Shown here: one piece after another, positions 16,799 to 25,402 of the stretch
Layout of the letters: every line of letters starts with the position of its first letter
Position numbering within the stretch: the stretch's first letter is position 1
Assembly (NCBI RefSeq): GCF_001267885.1
Contig: NZ_CP012382.1
Span: 310,001 to 374,000 of the forward strand
DNA length: 64,000 bases
From: Streptomyces ambofaciens ATCC 23877
GTDB taxonomy: Bacteria; Actinomycetota; Actinomycetes; Streptomycetales; Streptomycetaceae
Direction: 5' to 3'
The notes under the pieces: model-generated
Told to the model about the DNA's origin: nothing
Databases searched by the model: none
What the model saw: only the letters and a program-made list of their open reading frames with translations
Translations under genes and position numbers: made by a program

Positions 16799-17326
16799 TC
16801 ATCGCTGGCTGGGCCCATCCGCCCCGAACCGGACTTTCACCAGAGGATCGTCGAGCAGGCGCGGCGGGTAGCCCGGTCCCGTGCGTACGGTGACGTTCTT
16901 GTCGTCCAGGAGTTCACCGCAGGAGGAGCACACCACCCGGGCCTGCATGTCATGTCCGCACGCGGTGTGCCGCATGACCACCGGGACGCCCTCGTCGTCC
17001 GCCAGCCAACGGTCGCCCCAGGCGTTGATGGCCGCCAGGACCCCGAAGAAGTCACGCCCCTTCTCCGTGGGCAGGTACTCGTGGCGGACCGGGTCCGTCT
17101 GATAGCTGCGGCGCGTCAAGAGCCCCGCCTCCTCCAAGCGGCGCAGACGGTCGGTCAGGGTGTTGCGGGCGATGCCCAGGGAGTCGATGAAGCCGTCGAA
17201 GCGCGATTCGCCGTAGAAGATCTCACGCAGCACCAGCAGGGTCCATGCGTCGCCGAGCAGGTCGGCAGTTCGGGCGATCGAGCAGGGCCAGCCGGCGAAC
17301 GAGGTCCTTCTCATGGCCCGGACCAT
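16799..17326 (-). CDS. HxlR-family transcriptional regulator
   Basis: The winged helix-turn-helix spans about residues 10-105 (CSIARTADLLGDAWTLLVLR, then GIARNTLTDRLRRLEEAGLL), which is the HxlR signature. The C-terminal extension has paired cysteines and histidines (HTACGHDM and CSSCGELL) that look like a small zinc ribbon, found in one HxlR subgroup. Neither ATG 17326 nor ATG 17314 has a good ribosome binding site, so a leaderless transcript is possible. It is divergent from the crotonase gene and flanked by matching repeats (17330-17400), so it probably regulates that gene and itself. Confidence 0.9.
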   Translation of the reverse strand: MVRAMRRTSFAGWPCSIARTADLLGDAWTLLVLREIFYGESRFDGFIDSLGIARNTLTDRLRRLEEAGLLTRRSYQTDPVRHEYLPTEKGRDFFGVLAAINAWGDRWLADDEGVPVVMRHTACGHDMQARVVCSSCGELLDDKNVTVRTGPGYPPRLLDDPLVKVRFGADGPSQR

Positions 17327-17329
17327 ATC

Positions 17330-17400
17330 AGTTTCATCATGAGATGGACTTGCTTCCGAGGAGCCGCGTCCCCTAGCGTCCAGTGAGTCTCATCATGCAA
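17330..17400. promoter_or_regulatory. Paired operator candidates in the HxlR/crotonase intergenic region
   Basis: AGTTTCATCATGAGA (17330-17344) and AGTCTCATCATGCAA (17386-17400) share AGTnTCATCATG in direct orientation, 56 bp apart. One copy touches the HxlR start and the other lies just before the crotonase ribosome binding site. This is the expected layout for autoregulation plus repression of the divergent gene. Confidence 0.5.
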
Positions 17401-17416
17401 CTAACCAGGAGGAGAC

Positions 17417-18217
17417 ATGAGTCCTGTCCAGTCGCGCCCAGAAACGGTCACCGTCGAGCGCAAGGGCCACGTGCTCCTGATGGGCCTGAACCGTCCGGCC
17501 AAGCGCAACGCCTTCACCCGGGACATGCTCAGCGAACTGGCAGCCGCCTACGGGCTCCTGGAAACCGACGACGACCTGTGGTGCGGGGTCCTCTTCGCCC
17601 ACGGGGAGCACTTCACCGGCGGCCTGGACATGGTCGATGTCGGCGCCGAACTCGCCGCGGGCGACTTCTCGCTCCCCGAGGGCGGCCGGGACCCCTGGCG
17701 CTTGGACGGCCCCTGGACCAAGCCCGTCGTCGCGGCCGCGCAGGGTTGGGTGATGACGCTCGGCATCGAGTTGCTGCTCGCCGCGGACATCCGTGTGGCC
17801 TCCCGCGACGCGCGCTTCGCCCAGTACGAGATCCGCCGCGGCATCTACCCCTTCGGCGGCGCCACCTTCCGCTTCCCGCGCCAGGCGAGCTGGGGCAACG
17901 CCATGCGCTGGGTCCTGACCGGCGAGGAGTTCGACGCCGTGGAGGCTCACCGCATCGGTCTGGTCCAGGAGGTCGCGGACGACGGGGCGACGGCCACCGC
18001 CCGGGCCACCGAGATCGCTGGCTTGATCGCGGAGAAATCCGCGCCTCTGGGCGTGCGTACCGCCCTGAACTCCGCTCACCTCGCCCAGGAGCGTGGCGAC
18101 CAGGCGGCCGTGGAGCGCCTGCGTCCCGACGTCGCCCGACTCCTGGCCACCGCCGACGGCGCTGAGGGAATCCAGTCCTTCGTCGAGCGCCGCGACGCTG
18201 TCTTCACCGGCCGCTGA
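17417..18217 (+). CDS. Crotonase/enoyl-CoA hydratase family protein
   Basis: The 266-residue protein has crotonase-fold landmarks: LMGLNRPAKRNAFTRDML, the oxyanion segment GEHFTGGLDMVDVG, and the second oxyanion helix QGWVMTLGIELLLAADIRVA, followed by GIYPFGGATFRFPR. It would bind an acyl-CoA; whether it hydrates, isomerises or does something else is not decided by the motifs, since the usual Glu positions are not both clear. It has an AGGAGGAGAC ribosome binding site. It stands alone and is probably controlled by the divergent HxlR regulator. Confidence 0.88.
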   Translation: MSPVQSRPETVTVERKGHVLLMGLNRPAKRNAFTRDMLSELAAAYGLLETDDDLWCGVLFAHGEHFTGGLDMVDVGAELAAGDFSLPEGGRDPWRLDGPWTKPVVAAAQGWVMTLGIELLLAADIRVASRDARFAQYEIRRGIYPFGGATFRFPRQASWGNAMRWVLTGEEFDAVEAHRIGLVQEVADDGATATARATEIAGLIAEKSAPLGVRTALNSAHLAQERGDQAAVERLRPDVARLLATADGAEGIQSFVERRDAVFTGR

Positions 18218-18290
18218 CCGTCTCCCAGCCAACGAGTACCGCCGTGCGTTTCGCTGCGTCCGACGCTCTGTCGAGTTCGGCGAGTGGGAC

Positions 18291-20669
18291 TCATTTCCTC
18301 GTCTTGGTACTGGACTTCCTCCGTCGTTGCGCCGGCGTGACGGCGCCGCGGGGTCCTGCGGGCTCGTCCGGGCGCAGGCACTCGATCAGGTAGTCGCCGC
18401 TGTCGGGGGCGCGGGTTACTCCGTGTGTCTCGCTGCCGAAGCCGGGGAAGCGGCGGTCGAAGGACTCCAGGGCCTTGAGGTAGCGCAGGAGAGGGCCGTC
18501 TTCTTCCCCGATGTCTTCACCCGGCATGAGGACGGGGATGCCGGGCGGCGTCACGGTGACCATCGCCGCGGCGACGCGGCCTGCCGCGTCCGCCAGCGGG
18601 ATCCGTTCCGTGCCACCGCGGATCAGCCGCTGGTAGCACAGTTGGGGCGAGGCGACCGGCGTCGGGAGTTGCTGGAAGGCCGTGTCGAGCAGTTCGACCA
18701 GGCGGGCGTCGCGCAGGTGGGTGTGCATCTCCTGGCACAGGTCGCGCAGGCTACGTCCCGCGTAGCGCCGCGGGTGCTCGGCGACCAGGGCGGGCAGCAC
18801 GCGGTCGAGCGGGACATCACTGTCGTAGTGGTCCTTGAAGTCCATCAGGGCGTCCAGCAGCGTGCCCCACTTACCCTTGGTGATGCCCATGGAGAACAGC
18901 ACCAGCGTGGTGTAGCCGTCGGTCTTCTCCACGACGATGCCGCGCGTGGTCAGATAGGCGGTGAGGACGCGTGCCGGGACGCCCCAGTCCGACATCACAC
19001 CGCTCGCGTCGAGCCCCGGGCAGGTCAGGGTGACCTTGATCGGGTCGAGCATGGAGTAGCCGTCGGTCAGACCGGGAAAACCGTGCCAGTCCGCGTCGGG
19101 GTCGAGGTGCCAGCAGGACGCCTCGGTCCGCAGCAGGTCCGCCGGTGCCTCCTCGAACGGCAGCCGCGCCCCGCTCGCAGGGTCGGTCACCTCATCCGGC
19201 TGCCACACGCCGAAGAACCATGGCGGCCGGTCGCCTGCGGCCTCGATCCGCCGCCCGATCCGCACCATCTCCTGACGGAAACGGACGGCCTCCGAGATCG
19301 CCTCGTCGATCAGCCACTGCCCCTGCGGGCCGTCCATCATCGCCGTGGCCACGTCCAATGAGGCGATCATCGGATACAGCGGCGACGTCGTGCCGTGCAT
19401 CATCAGCGCCTCGTTGAACCGGTCGTGTTCCACCGGCGCTCGCGGGGCGGGCCGGACGTGCACCATGGCGCCCTGGGACAGTGCGGCCAGCAGCTTGTGG
19501 GTGGACTGGGTCGCGAAGATCGTCGGCCGATCGGGGCCCGGGAAGGTCTCCTCGTCCACCGCCATGCCGTAGCGCCCCGCGTAGAGCGGATGGAAGCGTG
19601 CGTACGCGAACCACGCCTCGTCGAAGTGCAGCCGGGGTGTGCTGGACGCGAAGGCCCGGGCCACCGTCGGCGACGCGTAACACACGCCGTCGTAGGTGGA
19701 GTTGGTGAGCACCGCGTACTGAGCACGCGGTGAGACCGCGTCCGCTGTGAGAGGGCTTCGCGCGATCCGCTCCGCCACCGAGTCCGCCGCGAGCTCGGTC
19801 GGAGGCAGCGGCCCGGCGAGCCCGTAGCCGTTGCGGGTCGGGACCAGGTACACCGGCCGGGCACCGGAGACGACCAGGCCGTGCAGAATCGACTTGTGGC
19901 AGTTGCGGTCCACCAGGGCGATCTCGTCGCGCGTCACACTGAAGTGGCCGACCAGGCGGTTGCAGGTGGAGTCACCATGCAGGACGAAGTACGTGCGGTC
20001 GGAGCCGAAGACGCGCGCGGCGTTGTGTTCCGCCTCGCCGATCGGTCCGGTGTGTTCGAACAGGGAGCCGAGCTCCTCCACCGAGATCGACAGGTCGCTG
20101 CGCAGCAGCCGTTCCCCGAAGTAGTCGTGGAAGGCCCGGCCCACGGGCGACTTGAGAAAGGCGACGCCGCCGGAGTGCGCGGGGGTGTGCCATGAGTATT
20201 CGTGTGCGTCGTCGAAGCGCCGCAGTGCTTTGAAGAACGGCGGGAGCAGCGCGTCCTGGTAGCCGCGTGCGGCGGTGGTGATCCGCCCCGCGATGAACGC
20301 CGGCGTGTCCTCCAGCGGCCATACGTAGCCCACCACCGACTGCGACACCCACAGGGGCAGCTCACGCAGCCCTTCGTCCGCCATGACCAGGAACACCGGC
20401 AGGTTCCGGAACCGGCGCCCGATCCCGTGCAGGACCGTCGCGCCACCCGGCCCGTCCTCGGCTGCGGGCAGAAGGTCCCAGGCCACCACCGCGGCGGCCA
20501 AGCCGGCCTCCGTCCTGAGCACCGCCTCGGCGTCGGAGACGCTCACCACCCACCGGACCTGGAAGCCGCGCGCCCGGATGCCCTCGGCGATGCGCGTCAA
20601 CTGCCCAGCGGTGGCACACCTGTCTTCCGGGTGCTCCCTCACCGCCACCAGAACCGTGCCGTCAGTCAT
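18291..20669 (-). CDS. Orn/Lys/Arg decarboxylase, fold type I PLP enzyme
   Basis: The 792-residue protein has the domain order of biodegradative basic amino-acid decarboxylases: an N-terminal receiver-like wing (about 1-120), a large PLP domain with HGDSTCNRLVGH, HFDEAWFAY and the Schiff-base Lys392 in QSTHKLLAAL, and a C-terminal domain with PPGIPVLMPGE. It would convert arginine, lysine or ornithine to the polyamine and CO2. The ORF is open further upstream, but ATG 20669 has a GAGGGGGG ribosome binding site and begins the conserved part. A basic tail (RRRKSSTKTRK) is unusual. It is convergent with the crotonase gene; no antiporter is adjacent. Confidence 0.93.
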   Translation of the reverse strand: MTDGTVLVAVREHPEDRCATAGQLTRIAEGIRARGFQVRWVVSVSDAEAVLRTEAGLAAAVVAWDLLPAAEDGPGGATVLHGIGRRFRNLPVFLVMADEGLRELPLWVSQSVVGYVWPLEDTPAFIAGRITTAARGYQDALLPPFFKALRRFDDAHEYSWHTPAHSGGVAFLKSPVGRAFHDYFGERLLRSDLSISVEELGSLFEHTGPIGEAEHNAARVFGSDRTYFVLHGDSTCNRLVGHFSVTRDEIALVDRNCHKSILHGLVVSGARPVYLVPTRNGYGLAGPLPPTELAADSVAERIARSPLTADAVSPRAQYAVLTNSTYDGVCYASPTVARAFASSTPRLHFDEAWFAYARFHPLYAGRYGMAVDEETFPGPDRPTIFATQSTHKLLAALSQGAMVHVRPAPRAPVEHDRFNEALMMHGTTSPLYPMIASLDVATAMMDGPQGQWLIDEAISEAVRFRQEMVRIGRRIEAAGDRPPWFFGVWQPDEVTDPASGARLPFEEAPADLLRTEASCWHLDPDADWHGFPGLTDGYSMLDPIKVTLTCPGLDASGVMSDWGVPARVLTAYLTTRGIVVEKTDGYTTLVLFSMGITKGKWGTLLDALMDFKDHYDSDVPLDRVLPALVAEHPRRYAGRSLRDLCQEMHTHLRDARLVELLDTAFQQLPTPVASPQLCYQRLIRGGTERIPLADAAGRVAAAMVTVTPPGIPVLMPGEDIGEEDGPLLRYLKALESFDRRFPGFGSETHGVTRAPDSGDYLIECLRPDEPAGPRGAVTPAQRRRKSSTKTRK

Positions 20670-20875
20670 GCCGCCCCCCTCGCCCGGTGGCCCGCGCCAC
20701 CCTTCGACCAGTGTTCGCGGCCTGCACGCGCTTGGTCTTGAGATGGCCGTCCAAACCACCCCGACGGGTCGCGGCGTCGACCACTCCTTGACGTGTCGAT
20801 CCGGCGCGTCCGGAATCCCGTCGAAGTAGCAGACCACGGTCTTGCACATCGTCCCGGACATCACCGACTTCGTAA

Positions 20876-20890
20876 TGACATCCATTTTCA
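20876..20890 (+). promoter_or_regulatory. Zur-box-like site upstream of rpmF
   Basis: TGACATCCATTTTCA (reverse strand TGAAAATGGATGTCA) resembles the Streptomyces Zur operator (TGAAAATnATTTTCA type) with strong TGAAAAT and TCA arms. It lies 42 bp before the L32 start. Cysteine-free ribosomal protein paralogues are standard Zur targets, which supports the call. Confidence 0.7.
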
Positions 20891-20932
20891 TGTAACGTCT
20901 GTCTCGTTCACCGATCGCACCCGGAGGTCCCC

Positions 20933-21103
20933 ATGGCCGTACCCAAACGCAAGATGTCGCGCAGCAACACCCGGCACCGTCGCGCGCAGTGGAAGGCCAC
21001 GACGCCGCAGCTGGTGACGGTCACGGTGGACAGAGTGCCGTACCTCGTTCCCCAGCGGCTGGCCAAGGCGTACGCGCGCGGCCTGCTCCGCCCCGAAGCC
21101 TGA
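20933..21103 (+). CDS. rpmF: 50S ribosomal protein L32, zinc-independent paralogue
   Basis: This 56-residue protein starts [20 protein letters not shown], the typical L32 beginning. It has no cysteines at all, so it is the C-minus form that replaces the zinc-ribbon L32 during zinc starvation and frees zinc from ribosomes. A GGAGG ribosome binding site precedes the ATG, and a Zur-box-like site lies 42 bp upstream, matching known Zur control of such paralogues in Streptomyces. A CobW remnant follows immediately, as in other zinc-responsive ribosomal protein loci. Confidence 0.95.
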   Translation: MAVPKRKMSRSNTRHRRAQWKATTPQLVTVTVDRVPYLVPQRLAKAYARGLLRPEA

Positions 21104-21384
21104 CACAGGCCGTCGCCCTCGTGCGCGGCGGCGAGGCCGCCCTGTCCCGCACCGAGGAACCCCTGGTCGGGATGACCAACGGGGGCAGCTGCCGCACCCT
21201 GCGCGACGACCTCCCGGAGGAAGGGGACCGGCTGGCGCGCGAGGGGCGTTTCGACCAGGCGTTCCTCGGTGGAGGAAGACGAAGCCCTGCCGCGTTTGAT
21301 TCCGTCACCTCCTGGGACACCTGCGGCATCGACGAGAGCTGCGCGCACGAGCACCAACCCCTCACGCCGGTGACGGAGCACTGA
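21104..21384 (+). pseudogene. CobW/COG0523 GTPase remnant
   Basis: Directly after the L32 stop a frame reads ALVRGGEAALSRTEEPLVGM, then TNGGSCRTLRDDLPEE and DRLAREGRFDQAF, ending at TGA 21384. This matches the stretch of CobW-family metal chaperones around the metal-binding GCxCCTLR motif. Here that motif is degraded (G-G-S-C-R-T-L-R), and the Walker A part and the C-terminal half are missing. It is therefore a decayed gene. CobW paralogues are common members of Zur regulons next to L32, L31 and L33 genes, so this remnant fits the locus history. Confidence 0.7.
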
Positions 21385-21388
21385 TACC

Positions 21389-21431
21389 CCGGGCCGGGCG
21401 GTGGTCGCAGCCACGGCACCGTCCGGCCCGG
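21389..21431 (+). terminator. Strong hairpin ending the rpmF-cobW transcript
   Basis: CCGGGCCGGGCGGTG (21389-21403) pairs with CACCGTCCGGCCCGG (21417-21431), a 15-bp stem with a single G-T wobble, starting 4 nt after the CobW remnant stop. Confidence 0.75.
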
Positions 21432-21809
21432 CACATACCGCGCTGCTGCGCCCGCCTCTCCTCTACCAGGGGTGGCGGTTTTCCTGTCCGCGCATCCCGA
21501 CGCCGCGTGGTCGAGAGCGGCACCAAGCCCAACACACGCCACGAGCGTGCCGACAACGGCAGCGCCCGCTGGTCCGGGCTCGGCCTACCCGATGCGATCG
21601 ACCCGCTCCGGCGCTGCTTCACGAACAGCCGGCCCCCGCCAGCACGCCGCCCTCAGCGACGTCCAGGCACGTTTGCACTGGTACCCCCTGATCCGGCCCA
21701 GCCGGCCAGCCGGCGCGGGGTGCATGTGCACTGGCCTCACGCACCCTCACCCCCCCGGACCCCGGCCGGCCCGATCGCCACTCCCCCGCCGGCGGACGCC
21801 TGTGGCGGC
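21432..21809. other. Intergenic stretch without a supported gene
   Basis: I find only Pro/Arg-rich shadow frames between the rpmF terminator and the end of the zinc-regulated operon. No further hairpin, repeat or start signal was noticed. Confidence 0.5.
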
Positions 21810-22823
21810 CTACCTGAGGAGTGCTCCCTCGGGCGCGGGTGACCCGTCCCAGCTCATACGGGACCACGGGAGGGTCAGTTCGTCCGTTCGGCTCACCGTC
21901 TGAGGGGTCAGGTCCTCGATCCGTGCGGCCTCCCGGTGCCGGGCGAACACGGTGTCGACGTAGCGGTGGCCGGTGTCGGCGGCGATGAACAGGGCGGTAC
22001 GGCGGGGCTCTTCGTGGCGTTCCCACCGGGCGGCGAGGTAGGCGGCTCCGGTGGACAGGCCCGCGAACACGGCGTGGCGGCGCAGCAGGTCGACGCTGCC
22101 GGCGAGGGCGGCGTCGAAGGCCAGCCAGTGCAGGACGTCGTAGAGGTCGTGGCGGACGTTGCCGAAGGGGATGGAGCTGCCGATGCCGGCGATGATGATC
22201 TCCGGGTCGGCGACGTGTCCGCTGCCGAAGGTGACGCTCCCGTAGGGCTGGACGCCCACGAGTCGTACGTCGACGGAGCGTTTCCTCAGGTAGTGGGTGA
22301 GGGCGCCGGTGGAGGCCCCGGAGCCCACTCCGCCGACCAAGGTGAGGCAATCGCCGCCGCTCCGGGCGTATATCTGTTCGGCGACGGCTTCGTAGCCGAG
22401 GTAGTGGATGTCGTCGTGGTACTGGCGCATCCAGTGGTAGTCCGGGTGTTCCCGCAGGATCTCGCGCACCCGGGCGACACGGCGGTTCTGGTCGAGTTTG
22501 AGGCTGTCGCTGGGCGGCATCTGCTCCAGGTGCGCACCGAGTACGTCGAGTTGCGTGCGCAGGGTGTGGTCGACGGTGGTGGAGCCGACGATGTGGCAGC
22601 GCAGGCCGTGGCGGTGGCAGGCCAGGGCGAGTGCGTAGGCGTAGATGCCGCTGGAGCTGTCGATGAGTGTGTCGCCGCGTCGTACGGCTCCGGTGTCGAG
22701 CAGGTGGCGTACGGCGGCGAGGGCGGAGACGACCTTCATGGTCTCGAAGCGCAGGCAGAGGAGGCCGTCTTCGAGGCGTATCAGGTCCGGGCGGCCGATG
22801 GCTTCCGAGATGTGTTCGTCCAC
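21810..22823 (-). CDS. PLP-dependent cysteine-synthase-fold enzyme (SbnA-like)
   Basis: The 337-residue fold type II PLP enzyme has the likely Schiff-base Lys30 in RFETMKVVSA, the substrate-loop equivalent DSSSGIYAYALA, the glycine-rich phosphate loop VGGVGSGASTGAL and GLSTGA near the PLP ring nitrogen. The set is divergent from cysteine synthase (no NxSGS-K-R block), nearer to diaminopropionate-type synthases such as SbnA. It would replace a beta leaving group on an amino acid with an amine or other nucleophile. GTG 22823 has GAGGAG 5 nt upstream and overlaps the kinase gene end by 43 bp. It is the last gene of the Zur-box operon. The kinase next to it could supply a phospho-amino-acid substrate. 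Confidence 0.82.
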   Translation of the reverse strand: MDEHISEAIGRPDLIRLEDGLLCLRFETMKVVSALAAVRHLLDTGAVRRGDTLIDSSSGIYAYALALACHRHGLRCHIVGSTTVDHTLRTQLDVLGAHLEQMPPSDSLKLDQNRRVARVREILREHPDYHWMRQYHDDIHYLGYEAVAEQIYARSGGDCLTLVGGVGSGASTGALTHYLRKRSVDVRLVGVQPYGSVTFGSGHVADPEIIIAGIGSSIPFGNVRHDLYDVLHWLAFDAALAGSVDLLRRHAVFAGLSTGAAYLAARWERHEEPRRTALFIAADTGHRYVDTVFARHREAARIEDLTPQTVSRTDELTLPWSRMSWDGSPAPEGALLR

Positions 22824-23785
22824 GGGAACTCCTCGCTGATGGGGGACGCGAAGGTGGTGAAGGTCCGGGTCGGTGTGATGCCCTCCCGGTCCAGGGCACG
22901 GGTGCAGCGGCGCAGCCCGTGGTGCAGGCCGGGAGCGCGGGGGTCGAAGAGGATGCCGGCGACGTTGCCGCTGTGGGCGATCTGGACGCCGACAGCGCCC
23001 GTGCTGTCGGCGATGCCGGTGAGGGCGGGGAACTCCTGGTGGCGCAGGACGCGTTGGCGCAGGCGCGCACTGGCGGTGCTGACCCGGCCGAGCAGGGCGG
23101 TGTCGGCGGCGGTCACCGCGCGGCGGAGCATGCGGCGCAGGTGCCCGTAGGCGGCGAGGTCGTCGTCGTGGTGGAGGGCGGGGAGGGAGAGGGTGTCGAC
23201 CGGGGCTCCTCCCGCGAGCGCGCACCCGACCACCACGGCGGGCGGCAGCGCGGCGCCCAGCACTTCGAGGATCCGGCCCTCGCGCTGCGCGAAGAGCAGA
23301 GGGTGCGAACCGTGCATCAGGGGGTCGCTCGCGCCTTCGGCGCGCACCGCGATCCGGGCGATCGTCTCCGCCGGCAGCGGCACGCCCCAGGAGTCGGCGA
23401 CCGCCCGCACGGTGGCGATGACGTCGCTGGTGGAGGAGCCCATGCCGAGGCCGATGGGCAGGTCCCCGGCGAGGGTCAGCTCCCCGCCGCAGGGCTCCGC
23501 GTCACGGTGTGCGGCGCACTCCCGTACCGCGAGGAGGGCCGCCGCCCGTGCCTTGGTCCGGCCGGCGGGTGTCACCGTCACCTCGTCCGGCGCGCTGCCG
23601 GGCCGGTGCGCGAACCGGGCGGTGCTGCCCGGTCCGTGCATCGGCAGGGTGACCAGCGCGTGGACGGGGCGACGCCGCCGGTCGAGGAAGACGCCTTGCA
23701 GGATCTCGCCGTGATGGCACGCGGCGCGCCCGGTGCCCTCCGTGTCCCTGGCGGAGGGCACCGTTCGGCGGGTGGTGGCCGTCAT
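22781..23785 (-). CDS. GHMP-family kinase, L-threonine kinase (PduX)-like
   Basis: The 334-residue protein has the three GHMP motifs: an N-terminal CHHGEILQGVFL of the PduX-like type, the ATP loop PIGLGMGSSTSDVIATV, and the C-terminal HSGNVAGILFDP. PduX makes O-phospho-L-threonine for cobalamin synthesis. No cobalamin genes are nearby, and the gene sits between a putative metal-chelation protein and a PLP beta-replacement enzyme, so I infer that it phosphorylates a hydroxy amino acid (Thr or Ser) for the metallophore pathway. The ATG at 23785 overlaps the upstream stop (ATGA), so translation is coupled. Confidence 0.82.
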   Translation of the reverse strand: MTATTRRTVPSARDTEGTGRAACHHGEILQGVFLDRRRRPVHALVTLPMHGPGSTARFAHRPGSAPDEVTVTPAGRTKARAAALLAVRECAAHRDAEPCGGELTLAGDLPIGLGMGSSTSDVIATVRAVADSWGVPLPAETIARIAVRAEGASDPLMHGSHPLLFAQREGRILEVLGAALPPAVVVGCALAGGAPVDTLSLPALHHDDDLAAYGHLRRMLRRAVTAADTALLGRVSTASARLRQRVLRHQEFPALTGIADSTGAVGVQIAHSGNVAGILFDPRAPGLHHGLRRCTRALDREGITPTRTFTTFASPISEEFPWTNTSRKPSAART

Positions 23786-24591
23786 GCGTCGGCCGCCACC
23801 CGGTAGCGGTACAGGGTGGTGGGTTCGGCGCTGAACTGGGAGAAGGGGAAGGGCTCCGCGGACAGAGCGGTCACGCCCAGTCCGAGGAAGGCGCGCGCCA
23901 CGGCGCTGCCGGTCTGGGCGTAGACCACCAGGGGGACGCCGCGTTCGCGGCAGCGGGCCAGGACGGTGTCGAAGCTGCCGTTGCCGAGGGTCATGCCGGT
24001 GGCCACGACGGCGTCGGCGGTGTCGAGGACTTCGTACATGTCGTCGGTGACCGGGTCGCCCCACTGGGTGGTGCGCAGGTTGAAGTCGCAGAGCAGGGGA
24101 TCTCCGCCGCGCTCGCGGATGGCCGCGACGAGCGGGTTGACCACCCCGATCAGAGCGACCTTGGCCCCGGCCTCGATGTCCAGCAGCCCGGCGATGGCCG
24201 CGTCCCTGGCCCGCGCCCGGGTCTCGGGTGTCCCGGCGGGCAGGGTGACCGGTTGCGCCTCGGCCGCCTCCCGGTGCGGGCGGACCGAGCTGAGGTAGGC
24301 GTCGAGCGCGGCGATCCGCAGCGGCATCGGCGCCTCGCGCAGCAGGGTGTCGACGGGGGTACCGGAGGCGTCGTGGCATATGGACGGGTCGACCTCCCCC
24401 GCCTCGAAGGCGCAGCCACCGAAGGAGTCCCCCAGGCGGACGAGGACGTACTGGTTGAGGTAGGTGGTGTTCCCGCCGGCCAGCCGGGTGCCGTGGTGCG
24501 CCCAGAACACGCTGGTCGCGACGAGGTCGGCGGGACGGGGGCCGTGCTCGCCCGCGAGGACGGCGGCCAGGAGCTCCTCGGTGTTCTTCAT
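23782..24591 (-). CDS. DUF4213/DUF364 putative heavy-metal chelation protein
   Basis: The 269-residue protein has an N-terminal domain with SVFWAHHGTRLAGGNTTYLN and SFGGCAFEAGEVDPSI, the pattern of the enolase-N-like DUF4213. A Rossmann-like DUF364 domain follows (KVALIGVVNPLVAAI, ADAVVATGMTLGNGSFDTVL, VPLVVYAQTGS). The family is annotated as putative heavy-metal chelation; its reaction is not known to me. It follows a GGAGG ribosome binding site and overlaps the methyltransferase stop by 4 nt. In this Zur-box operon it may bind or act on the metal-ligand intermediate. Confidence 0.8.
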   Translation of the reverse strand: MKNTEELLAAVLAGEHGPRPADLVATSVFWAHHGTRLAGGNTTYLNQYVLVRLGDSFGGCAFEAGEVDPSICHDASGTPVDTLLREAPMPLRIAALDAYLSSVRPHREAAEAQPVTLPAGTPETRARARDAAIAGLLDIEAGAKVALIGVVNPLVAAIRERGGDPLLCDFNLRTTQWGDPVTDDMYEVLDTADAVVATGMTLGNGSFDTVLARCRERGVPLVVYAQTGSAVARAFLGLGVTALSAEPFPFSQFSAEPTTLYRYRVAADA

Positions 24592-25346
24592 CGCCGTCCT
24601 CCGGTGCGGGGCGTGTCGTGGGTGATGCGAAAGAGGAAGGTCAGCACGCCGTCCTGCCAGTCGTGGAGATGGTCGATGCGAGGGCTGAGCCCGTGGTCCA
24701 GGGCGTGTTGGACCAGGGCCCGCAGATCCGCTGTGTTGGAGGCGATGACGTATATCTCGCCGCCGGGGGCCAGCAGGTCCTTCTCCGCGATCTGCGCGAA
24801 GAACTTCGCCATCAGCGGCGCGCCCACGCACACGTTGCGTACGACGTCGGGGTCGTCACTGACGGTCTGGCTGACGGCGGGCGGGTTGAAGGTGACGACG
24901 TCCAGCTGGACGTCGTCGGGAAGGGCGTCGAAGACGTCGCTCACCGCGGGGAGGAACGCGGTGTCCGGGCGCTCGCCGATCAGGCGCCGGTAGTAACCGG
25001 TGGCGGCGGCCACGCTCTCCGGGTGGACGTCGAGCGCGTGGACCTCCCGGGCGCCCCGGATGCCCGCCGCGACGGCCTCGACGCCCAGGCCGACGCCCAT
25101 GGCGGCGTACCGGAGACCGCGGGTCTCGATACGGCCGTCGAGCACCCGCTCGTGGATCAGGCGGCTGGTCCAGCCGGGTATGAAGACGCCGGGCGGTACG
25201 TCGAACGTCCAGCCGTTCCACTCGTAGGAGCGAGTGGTGTGCAGGTCCGCCTTGGGCTGGTTGAGGGCGATGATCCGGTCGGCGGGCAGGGGCGGGGGCA
25301 ACTGCTCGAGGAGAGCCTGGCCGGTCGAGTCACGGTCTGTGTCCAT
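24588..25346 (-). CDS. SAM-dependent methyltransferase with NPPA motif
   Basis: The 252-residue class I methyltransferase has the SAM motif AAMGVGLGVEAVAAG, an acidic ribose-binding residue in VHALDVHPES, and motif IV VTFNPPAVS. NPPA/NPPY motifs are typical of enzymes that methylate planar or amide nitrogens (PrmC/HemK-like). A conserved N-terminal segment EWNGWTFDVPPGVFIPG recalls these enzymes. It is the first gene after a strong hairpin that separates transport from biosynthesis genes. N-methylation of a metallophore precursor is inferred from context only. Confidence 0.85.
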   Translation of the reverse strand: MDTDRDSTGQALLEQLPPPLPADRIIALNQPKADLHTTRSYEWNGWTFDVPPGVFIPGWTSRLIHERVLDGRIETRGLRYAAMGVGLGVEAVAAGIRGAREVHALDVHPESVAAATGYYRRLIGERPDTAFLPAVSDVFDALPDDVQLDVVTFNPPAVSQTVSDDPDVVRNVCVGAPLMAKFFAQIAEKDLLAPGGEIYVIASNTADLRALVQHALDHGLSPRIDHLHDWQDGVLTFLFRITHDTPRTGGRR

Positions 25347-25402
25347 GGGTTCCTGGGTCCTTTCCTTGTGATGCGAGGGGAGAGCGCGGGCGCGCTGAAG
25401 TG

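Noticed and set aside
22781..23785. Cobalamin biosynthesis gene (pduX)
   Set aside because: No cobalamin genes are nearby, and gene overlaps tie it to the DUF364 and PLP genes of the operon.
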